This document shows positions 35,014-44,650 of a stretch of 64,000 nucleotides of DNA, piece after piece. A program made the position numbers and the translations under genes. The DNA is taken from contig NC_080078.1 of assembly GCF_949987535.1 (NCBI RefSeq), forward strand, positions 29,222,942 to 29,286,941. Direction: 5' to 3'. Position 1 is the stretch's first letter. Every line of letters begins with the position of its first letter. The notes beneath the pieces were generated by a model. That model was not told the origin of the DNA. It saw nothing but the letters and a program-made list of their open reading frames with translations, and did not search any database. This DNA comes from Balaenoptera acutorostrata (taxonomy: Eukaryota; Chordata; Mammalia; Artiodactyla; Balaenopteridae).

Positions 35014-35019
35014 AATAAA
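35014..35019 (+). promoter_or_regulatory. GSPT1: Distal GSPT1 poly(A) signal candidate AATAAA
   Basis: Canonical hexamer followed by a T-rich stretch (tgtcttcttcccttttg), giving a good downstream element. It lies at the end of the repeat-free tail. Confidence 0.5.
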
Positions 35020-35699
35020 AATTGTCTTCTTCCCTTTTGAAGGATTTGTCTGTTTATATCACCTGTATTGTACCATACTCTGAGTGAACTGTTTTCTCTA
35101 CAATCCTCAATGTCGTGTTTGGGCATCAGACCACACATAGGCACGGTACTGCGGTGTGTACAACATTTTACACTTCATGGCCTGTGGAACCAGTTTCAGA
35201 TACACAAGCTCTCTCTATCAATGCATCTTAAAGTAGAAAAATAGCATCAGTACCTTGGATGTTGTAGCTTTGTAGTGAAGAACTGTATCTCCCAGTCTAG
35301 AATAAATGATGGCCAAATTACAATGAAATTAAGTTCTATTCTTTGAGTTTAGAGAAGAGTGAGGCTACTGATAATATGTCTACTGGCAAAACAGATTAGC
35401 TAGAGAGGGCATAATGGAAGAAAACATACTGAACTTGCTTTGCACCCTTATTTGTGATTGTATTTAGGTTGAGATTTCACCCCTCTGAATTGAGCAGTAC
35501 AATCCTCCTAAAGGATTTTGTGTTTGCTTATAAACTACATAAGTTACTTAGAACAAAAGCAATCTCCACCATCTTTGCTATTTCCCTGGCAAATACACTA
35601 AGTTTTAGGGTAAGAAAGCAATTTTGAAAGGATTAGATTCGTAGGAGTAATTACCATTTGTAAAGAAGGTCCAGCAAACCGGAGGTGTACACAAAGAGC

Positions 35700-36175
35700 G
35701 TTTTTTTATTAAGATAAAACTTGCATATGATGAAATGCACAGATCTCAAGTTTACAATGAGTCTGTCAAGTGCATACAATTATGTAAACACCCCCATCAA
35801 CATACAGAACATTTTCATCACTACAGAAAGTTTCTTTCTGCCTGTTTCCAATCCATCCCTTCCTCCTGCCAAGGCAATCACGGTTCTGCCAGAGATTAGT
35901 TTTGCCTGGTTTTCTTTTTTTGGCCTCACCTTGTGGCATGTGGGATCTTAGTTCCCAGACCAGGGATGGAACCAGCAGCCCTTGCAGTGGAAGAGCAGAG
36001 TTTTAACCACTGGACCACTGGGGAAGTCTCAGTTTTGCCCATTTTTGAACTCCACATAAATGGAATCATATTATGCACCCAACTGTCTTTGTTTTGAGCA
36101 TGTTTTAGAGATTAACCCACATGTCTTACCAGTAGTTTATTCTCTTTATACTTGCTGGGTAATAATTTTATTTGA
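35700..36175 (-). mobile_element. Old L1 3' fragment, antisense, split by a SINE
   Basis: Flanks read ttgcatatgatgaaatgcac and atacagaacattttcatcac on the left, and ctccacataaatggaatcat and tgagcatgttttagagatta on the right of the nested SINE. Confidence 0.7.
35914..36031 (-). mobile_element. CHR short SINE, antisense, nested
   Basis: Minus-strand head gagacttccccagtggtcc, T-run at left, target duplication agttttgcc on both sides. Confidence 0.85.
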
Positions 36176-36886
36176 TGAATAGCCCATAAATTTTTGTCCG
36201 TCCTTGAAAATTTTAATTTTGTTTTCCAATTAGGATTTTTTCTCATGTTGGTTGCAAATACAAACAGCCTCGTTTGAATTTATCATTAGAAATGCAAATG
36301 AGTAAATAAACCAGAGAGAAAAGCTTTACCTCTTCTCCCTTTATCTGCTTTTGTAAAGCTGTTACCAAACAGAAACAGACTATTTAGCCTCCCCAAAGGT
36401 GAAAAAACATGAGCTCCCAATCAGTCTTGAGTGCTTGCTTCACTCTGTTCCCTTTGATGTGCCCTGTCAATTATAAAACTGGATTGTCCCTATCACACTT
36501 TCATGTTGCTAGAGGCAAATTCACCTGACTTATACCTCTACTGATTAACTCTTTTAAACCTCAGGGCTAAGTCCTTGTTTTCTTTTTTGGTAGCTTTATT
36601 TTATTAAATTACATGTATGAAGAACTTTTAGAAGTTCTTTTATTGATCCCTTATTGATGACCTAGCATAATACTTTCAGTGGCTATTGAAAACCTTCCTA
36701 ATTTGAGTGAAGACGCACTTTGAACTGTCAGTAACATTCACCAGTTATGTACTGCTATGGTTAAAAGAACACAGTCCTCCAAGAAGTTGTCAGCTGCTTA
36801 TCTTCAAAGATAAAAGATGATCAGTGGTACTGAAAACCCTTTCTTTTTAAAGCCTAGAAGTCACTTTTTAAAATAGCCTTAATGGG

Positions 36887-37045
36887 ACTTCCCGGTGGTC
36901 CAGTGGCTAAGAGTCCATGCTCCTAATGCAGTGGGCCCGAGTCAATACCTGGTCAGGGAACTAGATACCACGTGCCACAACTAAAGATCCCACATCTCGC
37001 AACTAAGACCCGGCACAGCCAGATAAATAATTTTTTTTTTTTTTA
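36887..37045 (+). mobile_element. CHR short SINE variant, sense
   Basis: Head ggacttcccggtggtccag, then tggtcagggaactagatacc and the body cgcaactaagacccggcac, with a T-containing tail. Target duplication aaatagccttaat on both sides (about 36872 and 37046). It is longer than the other short copies and has a second cacaactaa unit. Confidence 0.85.
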
Positions 37046-37494
37046 AATAGCCTTAATAACATTTCTCAAGGAATATAATTCCTCTAAATTGAGACTGACT
37101 GGATTAAAAAATTGTCTACCTAAATGGTGTACAAGGAAGGGTTGGTGTACATCATGAGACTGAGCAACAAGAGGTGCTCGAGGTACCCACACAGCTATAT
37201 AGGTACAAGAAGAGAGCTAAAGAGGAACAGCAAACAGGTTGATAAAGTTTCTCTACTGAAAACCTTTTCGTTTTCTTCTCTCCTTTCTGGTGATCTCATT
37301 GTTCTCTTGCTTCTCCTTCCCTAGGGCCCTCCCCATTTTTTTTTTTTAAATCAGAATCTAATAAAAATTTCTTGACTTACCAGCCTCTTCTTCCCTGCTT
37401 GAGTTTAGGTACAGGCCTCCCCTCTTTCAGGCCCTAAGATGCACATTTCACTTTCCAATCCATTTAATGACTATTTTCAGCAAAGGGCCCTGTG

Positions 37495-37710
37495 CTATTA
37501 TGTATGTGCCAGGTACTATGTAGATATATATGTTATCTCATTTAATCTCTTAACAATTCCAATGGAGAACTAGCTTCATTTTACAGATAAAGAAATTGAG
37601 GCTTGGGAGATTAGCTAACTTGTCCAAAGCTAAATAACTAGTATATCGCTGAGTTGGGATTCAGACTCAGATCTTTCTGACCACAAAGACCATGTTCTTC
37701 CTACCTTCCT
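37495..37710 (-). repeat. MIR SINE, antisense
   Basis: Reads tgtgccaggtactatgtaga, then cattttacagataaagaaat, gaggcttgggagattagc and gggattcagactcagatctt. A well-preserved MIR in reverse. Confidence 0.75.
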
Positions 37711-38811
37711 TAAAATGTCACATTCTATATTTGAGCAATATTGTTTCACCTCTTGATTCTACTATGTCTAGGTTAATATCTCCTAGCAGATTTCAATACC
37801 AGGATGAGTATCTTGAGGACACTAAGATTTTTAAAATTGCTTTTAGATAACCCAGACATGGATAATTAATTATATGGCTTGTTCGTTGTTGTTCTGTCAT
37901 TTGTAATTATTCTAATTTTGCAGGGCTGTTTAGATTTACTAGTTGATTCTAGCAAATATTTATTTTCAAATAACTGGAATTTGAGCTCCATTATTAAGTT
38001 TGCTGTTCCTTAAACTTTGTTTACCATCTAGCAACATCTTCATACATTCTTTGCAGGTAGTTGCATTATGATTTATTAAACCCTTTATAAGATTATATAC
38101 TACTTTGCATATAGTTAATGCCATTTTGTTAAGCAGGCAGATTTTGCAACTACTAAAAAAAAAATTTCAAGAAGTTTAAAGAGAAACCTCTTTCAGTACC
38201 TTCAGAGAAACAACTTAATAGTATTCAGTGAGACCTGGGTACTCAAAATATTGAATGCCTCTTCCTTAATGTATGTTTACTATAAAAAGAAATCATACCA
38301 CAAAACTTAGTTATGGTTCCATTAGAAATGTACATGCTAATTACTTTCATTTCTTCCCAGATGTTAATGTATGTATTAATTTTTAAAAAGTAATTCACAT
38401 ACATGGTTCAGGATACTTATTACATTTAGTTTTCCTTTAACTCAATCTCCACAATTAGGACTACCTATAGTATTCCTTTACAAGTACAATACTATGTTCA
38501 TTTTGGCTGGCAATTACATATTTAATTCTTTTAAAAATTCATTATTTTTAGTGGGTAAAGGATAGATAGGCATAAATAATGTAATTTAATATGTGGAGTC
38601 TGGATAGAGTTTACATAGTATTTATCTTGTGTGTGCTCAACAGTATCTTGAGTTTAAAAAGCTTTAAAAAGAAAAGGTAGAACTGACAGCAGTTTAAAAA
38701 AAATTTTAAGTTATTTAATTTATTAATGAAATATTTACCCCCAGACTATTGAGTGAAATTTAATAATATGGATTAGTTTTTCAGATTAGCTTGTTTTAAA
38801 GGACCATTTGG
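37711..38811. other. Spacer between GSPT1 and RSL1D1, unique part
   Basis: AT-rich; no gene or repeat recognised. Confidence 0.45.
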
Positions 38812-38945
38812 GGAATTTCCCTGGTGGTCCAGTGGTTAAGAATCCACGCTTCCACTGCAGAGGGCACGGGTTCAATCCCTGGTGGGAAAAATAAGATCCC
38901 CCATGCCGCATGGTGCGGCCAAAAATAAATAAATAAAAATAAAAG
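38812..38945 (+). mobile_element. CHR short SINE, sense
   Basis: Head ggggaatttccctggtggtc, B-box-like GGTTCAATCCC, body catgccgcatggtgcggcc and (AAAT)n tail. Confidence 0.88.
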
Positions 38946-40266
38946 ACGAACTGGTGGAGTAAAATATTTTCCAGCATAAATCCCAAAGTTAAATAACATA
39001 TTGAGGCAACTATACTTACAAAGAAAAAATGGAGTACATTTCAGATTTAAAACTAGTGCTCACTAATGGCTAACTAAGGTCTTAATAAATAGCAGGCACG
39101 GATATTTAGGAAGGGATAAAATTCCTTGAGAAATTTCAGTGTACATGAGAATGGTTTCAAATACAACAGGTCAAGAAGAACAAGGATTTTTAAAAAATTA
39201 TTTGACTTAAAAGGTCACTGGTGACTTTAAAGGGAATAGGAATAGTGTGATTGAAACCAAGGAGTCAGGAGAAAGCACTTGACTACAAAAGGACAAAAAA
39301 AAGGTAGCGGGAAAAAAGGAGAAGTAGCATGACACTACCTCTTAAGAACACACATGAAGCAAAGACAGCTACTGGAGAAGGGGAAAATGAGGAAAACGGA
39401 ACAGGAAGAGGAAAATTAAGAGTAAAGCCTTAAGGTGGCAGAAGGATTCACAGACTCAGTGTCTGCTCACCACAGGCCAGGCATGCCCTGTGTGCACCAA
39501 AATAACTAAACCCTAGTTCTGGTCCTCAAAGATTCAATCTAGTACATAGGGAAAACAAACTAAGCAACAGTTATTATCAAAGCAGGGTGAAACACTAATT
39601 TTAAGAACTCTTCTAACTACTGCTATTCTTTCAGTTTTTAAGTAATCTGAGTTCATGTGGCATCTTATATCACCTCCTGCCTCGTATGCCTTATTTTGCC
39701 CTGTTAAGTTGTAAGCTCACTGGTGGTAAGCACCTACACACGAGTTGGGTCCTATGGATTGAAAGTGAATAGGATAAGGCCACAGACATTCAAACTCTGG
39801 AGAAATCAAAAATGCTAACAAGTAACTCAATAAATGCCATACAGAGAGATGGGCAAGTGTTATTATATACGTTATCGTTGATAGTAAAGAGAATTGTCAA
39901 TATAAAGAATTCTCTGGGACACAAAAATATTTTCACTCATTTCATTTGCCTTAATGGTAAAAGTTTAAAATATACCAATGTTCCATTTTTCCTCTCTCAC
40001 TCACATTCCTCATAATCCTTTACTGAAATTGCTTTCTGTAAGGTCACCATGACCTAACTGCCCAACAAACTGGCCTTTTAGAAGTTCTTCAGTATTTGAC
40101 GGTATTAACACATCCTCACTTCTCCATTCCTAAGCACCCTCTTTTACATCAACTAGTTCTCTTTTACAGGCTCTTTTTCCTCCTGTCCCCTAACTGAGGG
40201 TTTCTCCATAGCCCTATTCTGACTCTCTGCTTCTTCTTTTTGCAATCTCATCTATTTCCACAGTTG
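38946..40266. other. Spacer, unique part
   Basis: No gene. Some purine-rich runs (39280-39420). No repeat family recognised with confidence. Confidence 0.4.
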
Positions 40267-40269
40267 TTT

Positions 40270-40387
40270 TTTTTTTTTCTGCTGCACCACATGGCATGCA
40301 GGATCTTAGTTCCCCGACCAGAAATCGAACCAGTGCCCCCTGCAGTGGAAGCATGGAGTCTTAACCACTGGACCACCAGGAAAGTCT
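40270..40387 (-). mobile_element. CHR short SINE, antisense
   Basis: Minus-strand head agactttcctggtggtcc, T-run at left, flanking direct repeat ccacagtt. Confidence 0.87.
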
Positions 40388-40779
40388 CTCCACAGTTTTA
40401 ACCATCACTTCCATGACTTTCACATTTCCTACTTAAGTTCAGGAACCTCTCCTCCACGTTCCAGATCCACATAGATGTACCCCTGGAACTTCAAACTCAA
40501 TATTGAAAAAGAATATCATATTTTTCTTTCCAAATCTACTGCTCCTCCTGCCTTCCCAAGCTCTATTAACAAAACCACCGATTTGCCCAGTTATTCAGAA
40601 TTTGGGAATAATCTGAATTTCCCTTCTTGTTTATCCAATTTTTGTTCAAGTCTTATACTTTGTCCTCACTGCTATCACGCTATTAGACCTCAATAGCTAG
40701 AAAACCACAATAGTTTCCTATTCTTGTCAACCTAAGCCCTGTCTCAGGCCGTTACAATGCATTACTCATTCTTCAAGTG

Positions 40780-41715
40780 AATATTCATTATGTCATATAT
40801 GGGCTAGGTGCTAAGGATACAATGGTGAAGACATCATTTATAGTTTTCCTACCACTAATTGGCTCTCCCCTGCCCTCTCAGAGCTTATCCTCAAGCAGGG
40901 GAGAGCCAATTATGGTAGGACGACCTTGCAGGTGGTAGTGCTCCAGGAAAAAGTTACAGCATGTTAGAAGGTATGAAGACAAGTGGGAACTGCAGGGTTG
41001 AAACCAGGATCTAAAGACTGAAGGGGTGAGAGGCAGGGTATGAAGTCAGGGAGGTAATAAGGGAGGCAGCAAATGAAGAGTGCCTCATATGTTAAGGATG
41101 ACCATATAATTTTATTTTTCAAACTGGGACACTTTTTTTCCAGGACAAATTCTAAACCAGATGGGACATCAGAAAACAAATGCACACATGGATATGTATA
41201 AGGCAAATTAAGGAATCTGTATTTCATCCTAATGACAATGATATCGCAAGGAAGTTGGTTAAGCATGATCAGGTTTGATAGGACCACATCTGCCCTTTAC
41301 AAAGATCACTCCCACCTAAGGGCAAAGAACGGACTATAATATGCAAAACTGGAGGTAGGAGGACAACTTAGGAGGCTGGTACAGTAGTCTAAGAAAAAAA
41401 AGTAATGATAGTTGGCATCACGAGCTGGAAGGGATAAAAAGGATTGGATGAATGCAAGAAATATTTAAAAGAAATAAACAACAAGACTTTGTTACTGACC
41501 ATATTTGGAGGATGAGGAGAAAAGAATTAAGGAGGATTCCCACATTCCGGCTTGGGCAACTAGGCAGTGAGCGTGTGGTGCCATGCACTGAGACAGAAAG
41601 CATACGAAGAGCAGGTTTGAGAGGAAGGTAACGAGTTCACGGTGGAACTTGTTTTGGGTGTGAGGTCCTAACAGGACTTGTACATCAACACAGCTGATGG
41701 GTCTGAAGATGGGAG
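40780..41715 (-). mobile_element. L2 LINE copy, antisense
   Basis: Follows the reverse L2 3' half in order: gggctaggtgctaaggatac, cctgccctctcagagcttat, caaagatcactcccacctaa, ttaggaggctggtacagtag and cggcttgggcaactaggcag. Ancient and non-coding. It contains the inverted repeat at 40848-40919. Confidence 0.7.
40848..40919. repeat. Imperfect inverted repeat (hairpin)
   Basis: The left arm 40848-40873 and right arm 40895-40919 are reverse complements apart from one unpaired base. The inner 17 bp (aattggctctcccctgc against its complement) match perfectly. The loop is 21 nt. Confidence 0.9.
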
Positions 41716-41728
41716 GGCTACACATTTC

Positions 41729-42235
41729 CACTAGTTATCTATTTTTGGATAACAAATTACCAAGCCCAAATTTAGTGGCTTAAAATAACAAACATTTATT
41801 ATCTCATAGTTTATGTGCGTGGGTCAGGAACCTGGAAGCAGCATAGCTTAGATGGTTCTGGCTCAGGATCTCTCAAAAGTCTGCAGGATTGACTGGAGGA
41901 GGATCCACTTCCAAGCTCACTTGCTGGCAGGTTGCCTGAGTAGTCTCAGGACTTGGTAGCTGCCTTCACCCAGAGCAAGTAATTTTAAACAAAGGAAAGA
42001 CGGAGGGAGAGGTGGGGGGAAAGATGGAGGGGAAAAGAACACTTAAGGTCGAAACTATATTCTTTTTATAATCTAATCTCCAAAGTGACAGCCCATCACT
42101 TCCGCTCTATTCTATTTGCTAGAAGCAAGTCTACTAAGTCCAGCCCATACTCAAGGGGAGGGGAACGAAACTCCATCACTTAAGTTTCAAAGAATTTGTG
42201 GGCATATGACATTTTTTTTTAACCGCTACAATACC
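41729..42235 (-). mobile_element. Solo MLT1-type LTR (ERVL-MaLR), antisense
   Basis: Contains ggataacaaattaccaagcc, then gtggcttaaaataacaaaca, ttctggctcaggatctctca, ctaagtccagcccatactca and caaagaatttgtgggcatat, the reverse of an MLT1 LTR. No internal region. Confidence 0.65.
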
Positions 42236-42560
42236 ACAGCAATATTAGCTTTCCTAAAGCATAATTCATCACCTCCTCTTCTTCCCTAATACCAGTTCAA
42301 AAACCTTGTATCTGTATGATTTCTCCAAAATATAAACCTTCAGCTTGATAATAAATTCCTTAACCTCCCCACTCCAGCCTCATCTCCCATTTCTCCCCTC
42401 TGCACATCCCTACTCCAGTCACTTACTACTTCCTAACACCACCATCCTCTTTCACCTGAATTCATGCTGTTCCCTGGCCCGAAAGTCTGGTTCTCAAACT
42501 TGAATTCAGGTGACACAACATGTGACAGCCCCGATGCTCTCTTCAGAATACTAGGAAACA

Positions 42561-42900
42561 GGACTTCCCGGGTGGCACAGTGGTTAAGAACCCGCCTGCC
42601 AATGCAGGGGACAGGGGTTCGAGCCCTGGTCCGGGAAGATCCCACATGCCGCGGAGCAACTAAGCCCATGCGCCACAACTACTGAGCCTGTGGTCTAGAG
42701 CCCACAAGCCACAACTACTGAGCCCATGCGCCTACAGCCCGTGCTCTGCAACAAGAGAAGTCACCGCAGTGAGAAGCCCACGCACCCCAAGAAGAGTAGT
42801 CCCTGCTCGCCACAACTAGAGAAAGCCTGTGCACACCAACGAGGACCCAACACAGCCAAAAATAAATAAATAAAATAAATAAATTTATTTAAAAAAAAAA
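42561..42900 (+). mobile_element. CHR-2-like long SINE, sense
   Basis: Head ggacttcccgggtggcacag, B box GGTTCGAGCCC, (AAAT)n and A tail. Target duplication agaatactaggaaaca on both sides (about 42545 and 42901). Confidence 0.93.
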
Positions 42901-43063
42901 AGAATACTAGGAAACACAGATACATGAAGCCTAATGTGGCAATTCATAATATCATGCTAAAACGAATTCCATCTTATACTAGATTCTAAAACAGACAAGT
43001 GGGAGTAGGTGCCAAAGGTTTAGAACACTTCTACAAGTTTCTGGTTAAAGACGAAGCCAGACA

Positions 43064-43309
43064 GGACTTCCCAGGTGGCACAGTGGTTAAGAATCCGCCT
43101 GCCAATGCAGGTAACATGGGTTCGAGCCCTGGTCCGGGAAGATCCCACATGCCGCAGAGCAACTAAGCCCGTGCGCCACAACTACTGAGCCTGCGCTCTA
43201 GAGCCCATGCTCTGCAACAAGAGAAGCCACCGCAATGAGAAGCCCGCGCACTGCAAGGAAGACCCAACGCAGCCAAAAATAAATAAATTAATTAATTAAT
43301 TAAAATAAA
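43064..43309 (+). mobile_element. CHR-2-like long SINE with internal deletion, sense
   Basis: Head ggacttcccaggtggcacag, B box GGTTCGAGCCC, tail (AATT)n. About 60-90 bp shorter than other long copies in the second half. Target duplication agacgaagccagaca / agacaaagccagaca. Confidence 0.92.
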
Positions 43310-43317
43310 AAGACAAA

Positions 43318-43372
43318 GCCAGACATAACACTGGAAATCAGCTATACCCCAATTAAAATTTTTAAAAAAAAC
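43318..43372 (+). mobile_element. L1 3'-tip fragment, sense
   Basis: Reads taacactggaaatcagctat, then accccaattaaaattttt and an A-run, the last bases of a cetartiodactyl L1. Confidence 0.55.
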
Positions 43373-43559
43373 AAAGCCAGTATTAGAGATCAGCAGCCAA
43401 ACACCCCTTCCTCCAGCTTTGGCAATATGGAAGGAGCATTTCTTTGTAAGCAACTGACATGGAAAGCATCCTACTCCCATTCTTTGATCTCTCAAAATCT
43501 TCTGTAGCTAATTGCACAAAGAACCATCCTGAATACCCATCAAAAAGCTCCTAAATTAC

Positions 43560-43850
43560 CTCTTGTTTATCTACATGGTGAAAGGCCATACGGCTGTTAA
43601 AAAAGAGGCACAGCCTTAGCTACTGACTTGGACAACCTCCAAGATATATTAAGAGGAAAGGGCAACGTACAGAACAATGGGCGTACAGGCTACTACTTGT
43701 GTTTAAAAAACAAAAGAAAAGAAAATTGAAACCCAGCCATCGCTAAAGAGAAAGAAGTATAAGTATTTCCTAAACATGCCTAGAACACCCCTGGAAGGTT
43801 CCAGGAGAAACAGGTAACAGTGGTCACCTCTGGGGCCATGGGGAGGAAGG
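43560..43850 (+). repeat. Old interspersed repeat, family not assigned
   Basis: Contains acctccaagatatattaag, then acagaacaatgggcgtacag and ggtaacagtggtcacctctg, a pattern typical of an old LINE 3' end. I cannot name the family. Confidence 0.4.
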
Positions 43851-44551
43851 GAGGCGTCCTCCCGTTCTCCAGCCTGCACCTTTACGTGTACGTGCTCTTA
43901 CCTCCCGCCTCTGTAAGCCCCGAAGCTCAGGAGACTGGCTCCGGCCCACCGCTCGGGCTCCACACTGCTTAACGACGCGCCTGGTGTATCCCGCGCACGA
44001 GGCCACGGAATCTTCACTAGCCAGCGGGGAGGGGCTCGCCACCCTGGCCGTGGCGGTGACGGTGGCTAGGTTCGCCCAAGGTCAGCCGGCAGGTGGGTGA
44101 TGAGGCCGCACTCCCCGCGCTCCCCACGCCCCACGCCGCCAGCCTAAAGTTGGGGAGAGGGGGGCGGTCCATTGACAGCAGGTGGCCCAGCGGGTGGGCG
44201 GACAGGCCTCGTCTCCCGCCTCCGGGCGCTCGATTTCTTCCGCGGAAAAGTGAGAACGAGATGTCGCCAGGCTGCTCCCCGCGCCTCACAGACACCGGGA
44301 ACAGAAGAGAAAGAGAGGCAATCCCTCTGGGAAGTGACAGACCACAGGCGGGGCGAATACCTACCTCAGTTTGCTCGCGCCCGCCAAACTCTGACGCCGC
44401 AACGCCCAGGAACTCGACCCCGCGCTCCCGGAAGTGACGCGAGGGTCTAGTCCACGCCCCCCGACTTCCGGCTACGGGCCTGGTTTCGCGCGTGCGCCTC
44501 AGGAACCAGCTCCCGGGATCCGGATGCGCGTCTCCACGAGGTGAACGCGAA
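43850..44551 (+). promoter_or_regulatory. RSL1D1: CpG-island promoter and 5' leader of RSL1D1
   Basis: GC- and CpG-rich and TATA-less, running to about 44830. Two facing ETS sites are visible, CCGGAAGTGACGC at 44428-44440 and ACTTCCGGC at 44464-44472, followed by a perfect NRF1 site GCGCGTGCGC at 44488-44497. Their spacing just before the coding start suggests that transcription begins at about 44440-44520. The 225-codon minus-strand ORF here is an island shadow. Confidence 0.8.
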
Positions 44552-44650
44552 ATGGAGGCCTCGGCTTCTACCCCACCGTCAACCTCAGCCGCAACTTCAG
44601 CTTCGACTCCAGCGACCCCGGTCGGCCTGGAGCAGCTGGACGAAGAGCAG
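44552..44650 (+). CDS. RSL1D1: RSL1D1 exon 1 (coding part)
   Basis: Residues 1-33, a Ser/Thr/Ala/Pro-rich N-terminus ending LEQLDEEQ; donor gtgagt, phase 0. Confidence 0.94.

Larger units (their letters stand above)
30398..35019 (+). other. GSPT1: Probable long GSPT1 3'UTR
   Basis: This stretch after the stop codon is AT-rich and holds no SINE or LINE that I can recognise, unlike nearly every other 4-5 kb of the window. A proximal AATAAA lies at 30815-30820, another at 31257-31262 and a distal one at 35014-35019. Human GSPT1 has a multi-kilobase 3'UTR, so the distal signal is a reasonable end. Repeats resume at about 35700. The extent is inferred, not shown. Confidence 0.6.

Noticed and set aside
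44492..44551. In-frame N-terminal extension of RSL1D1
   Set aside because: It would begin with GTG; the ATG at 44552 has a good Kozak context and fits the family start.
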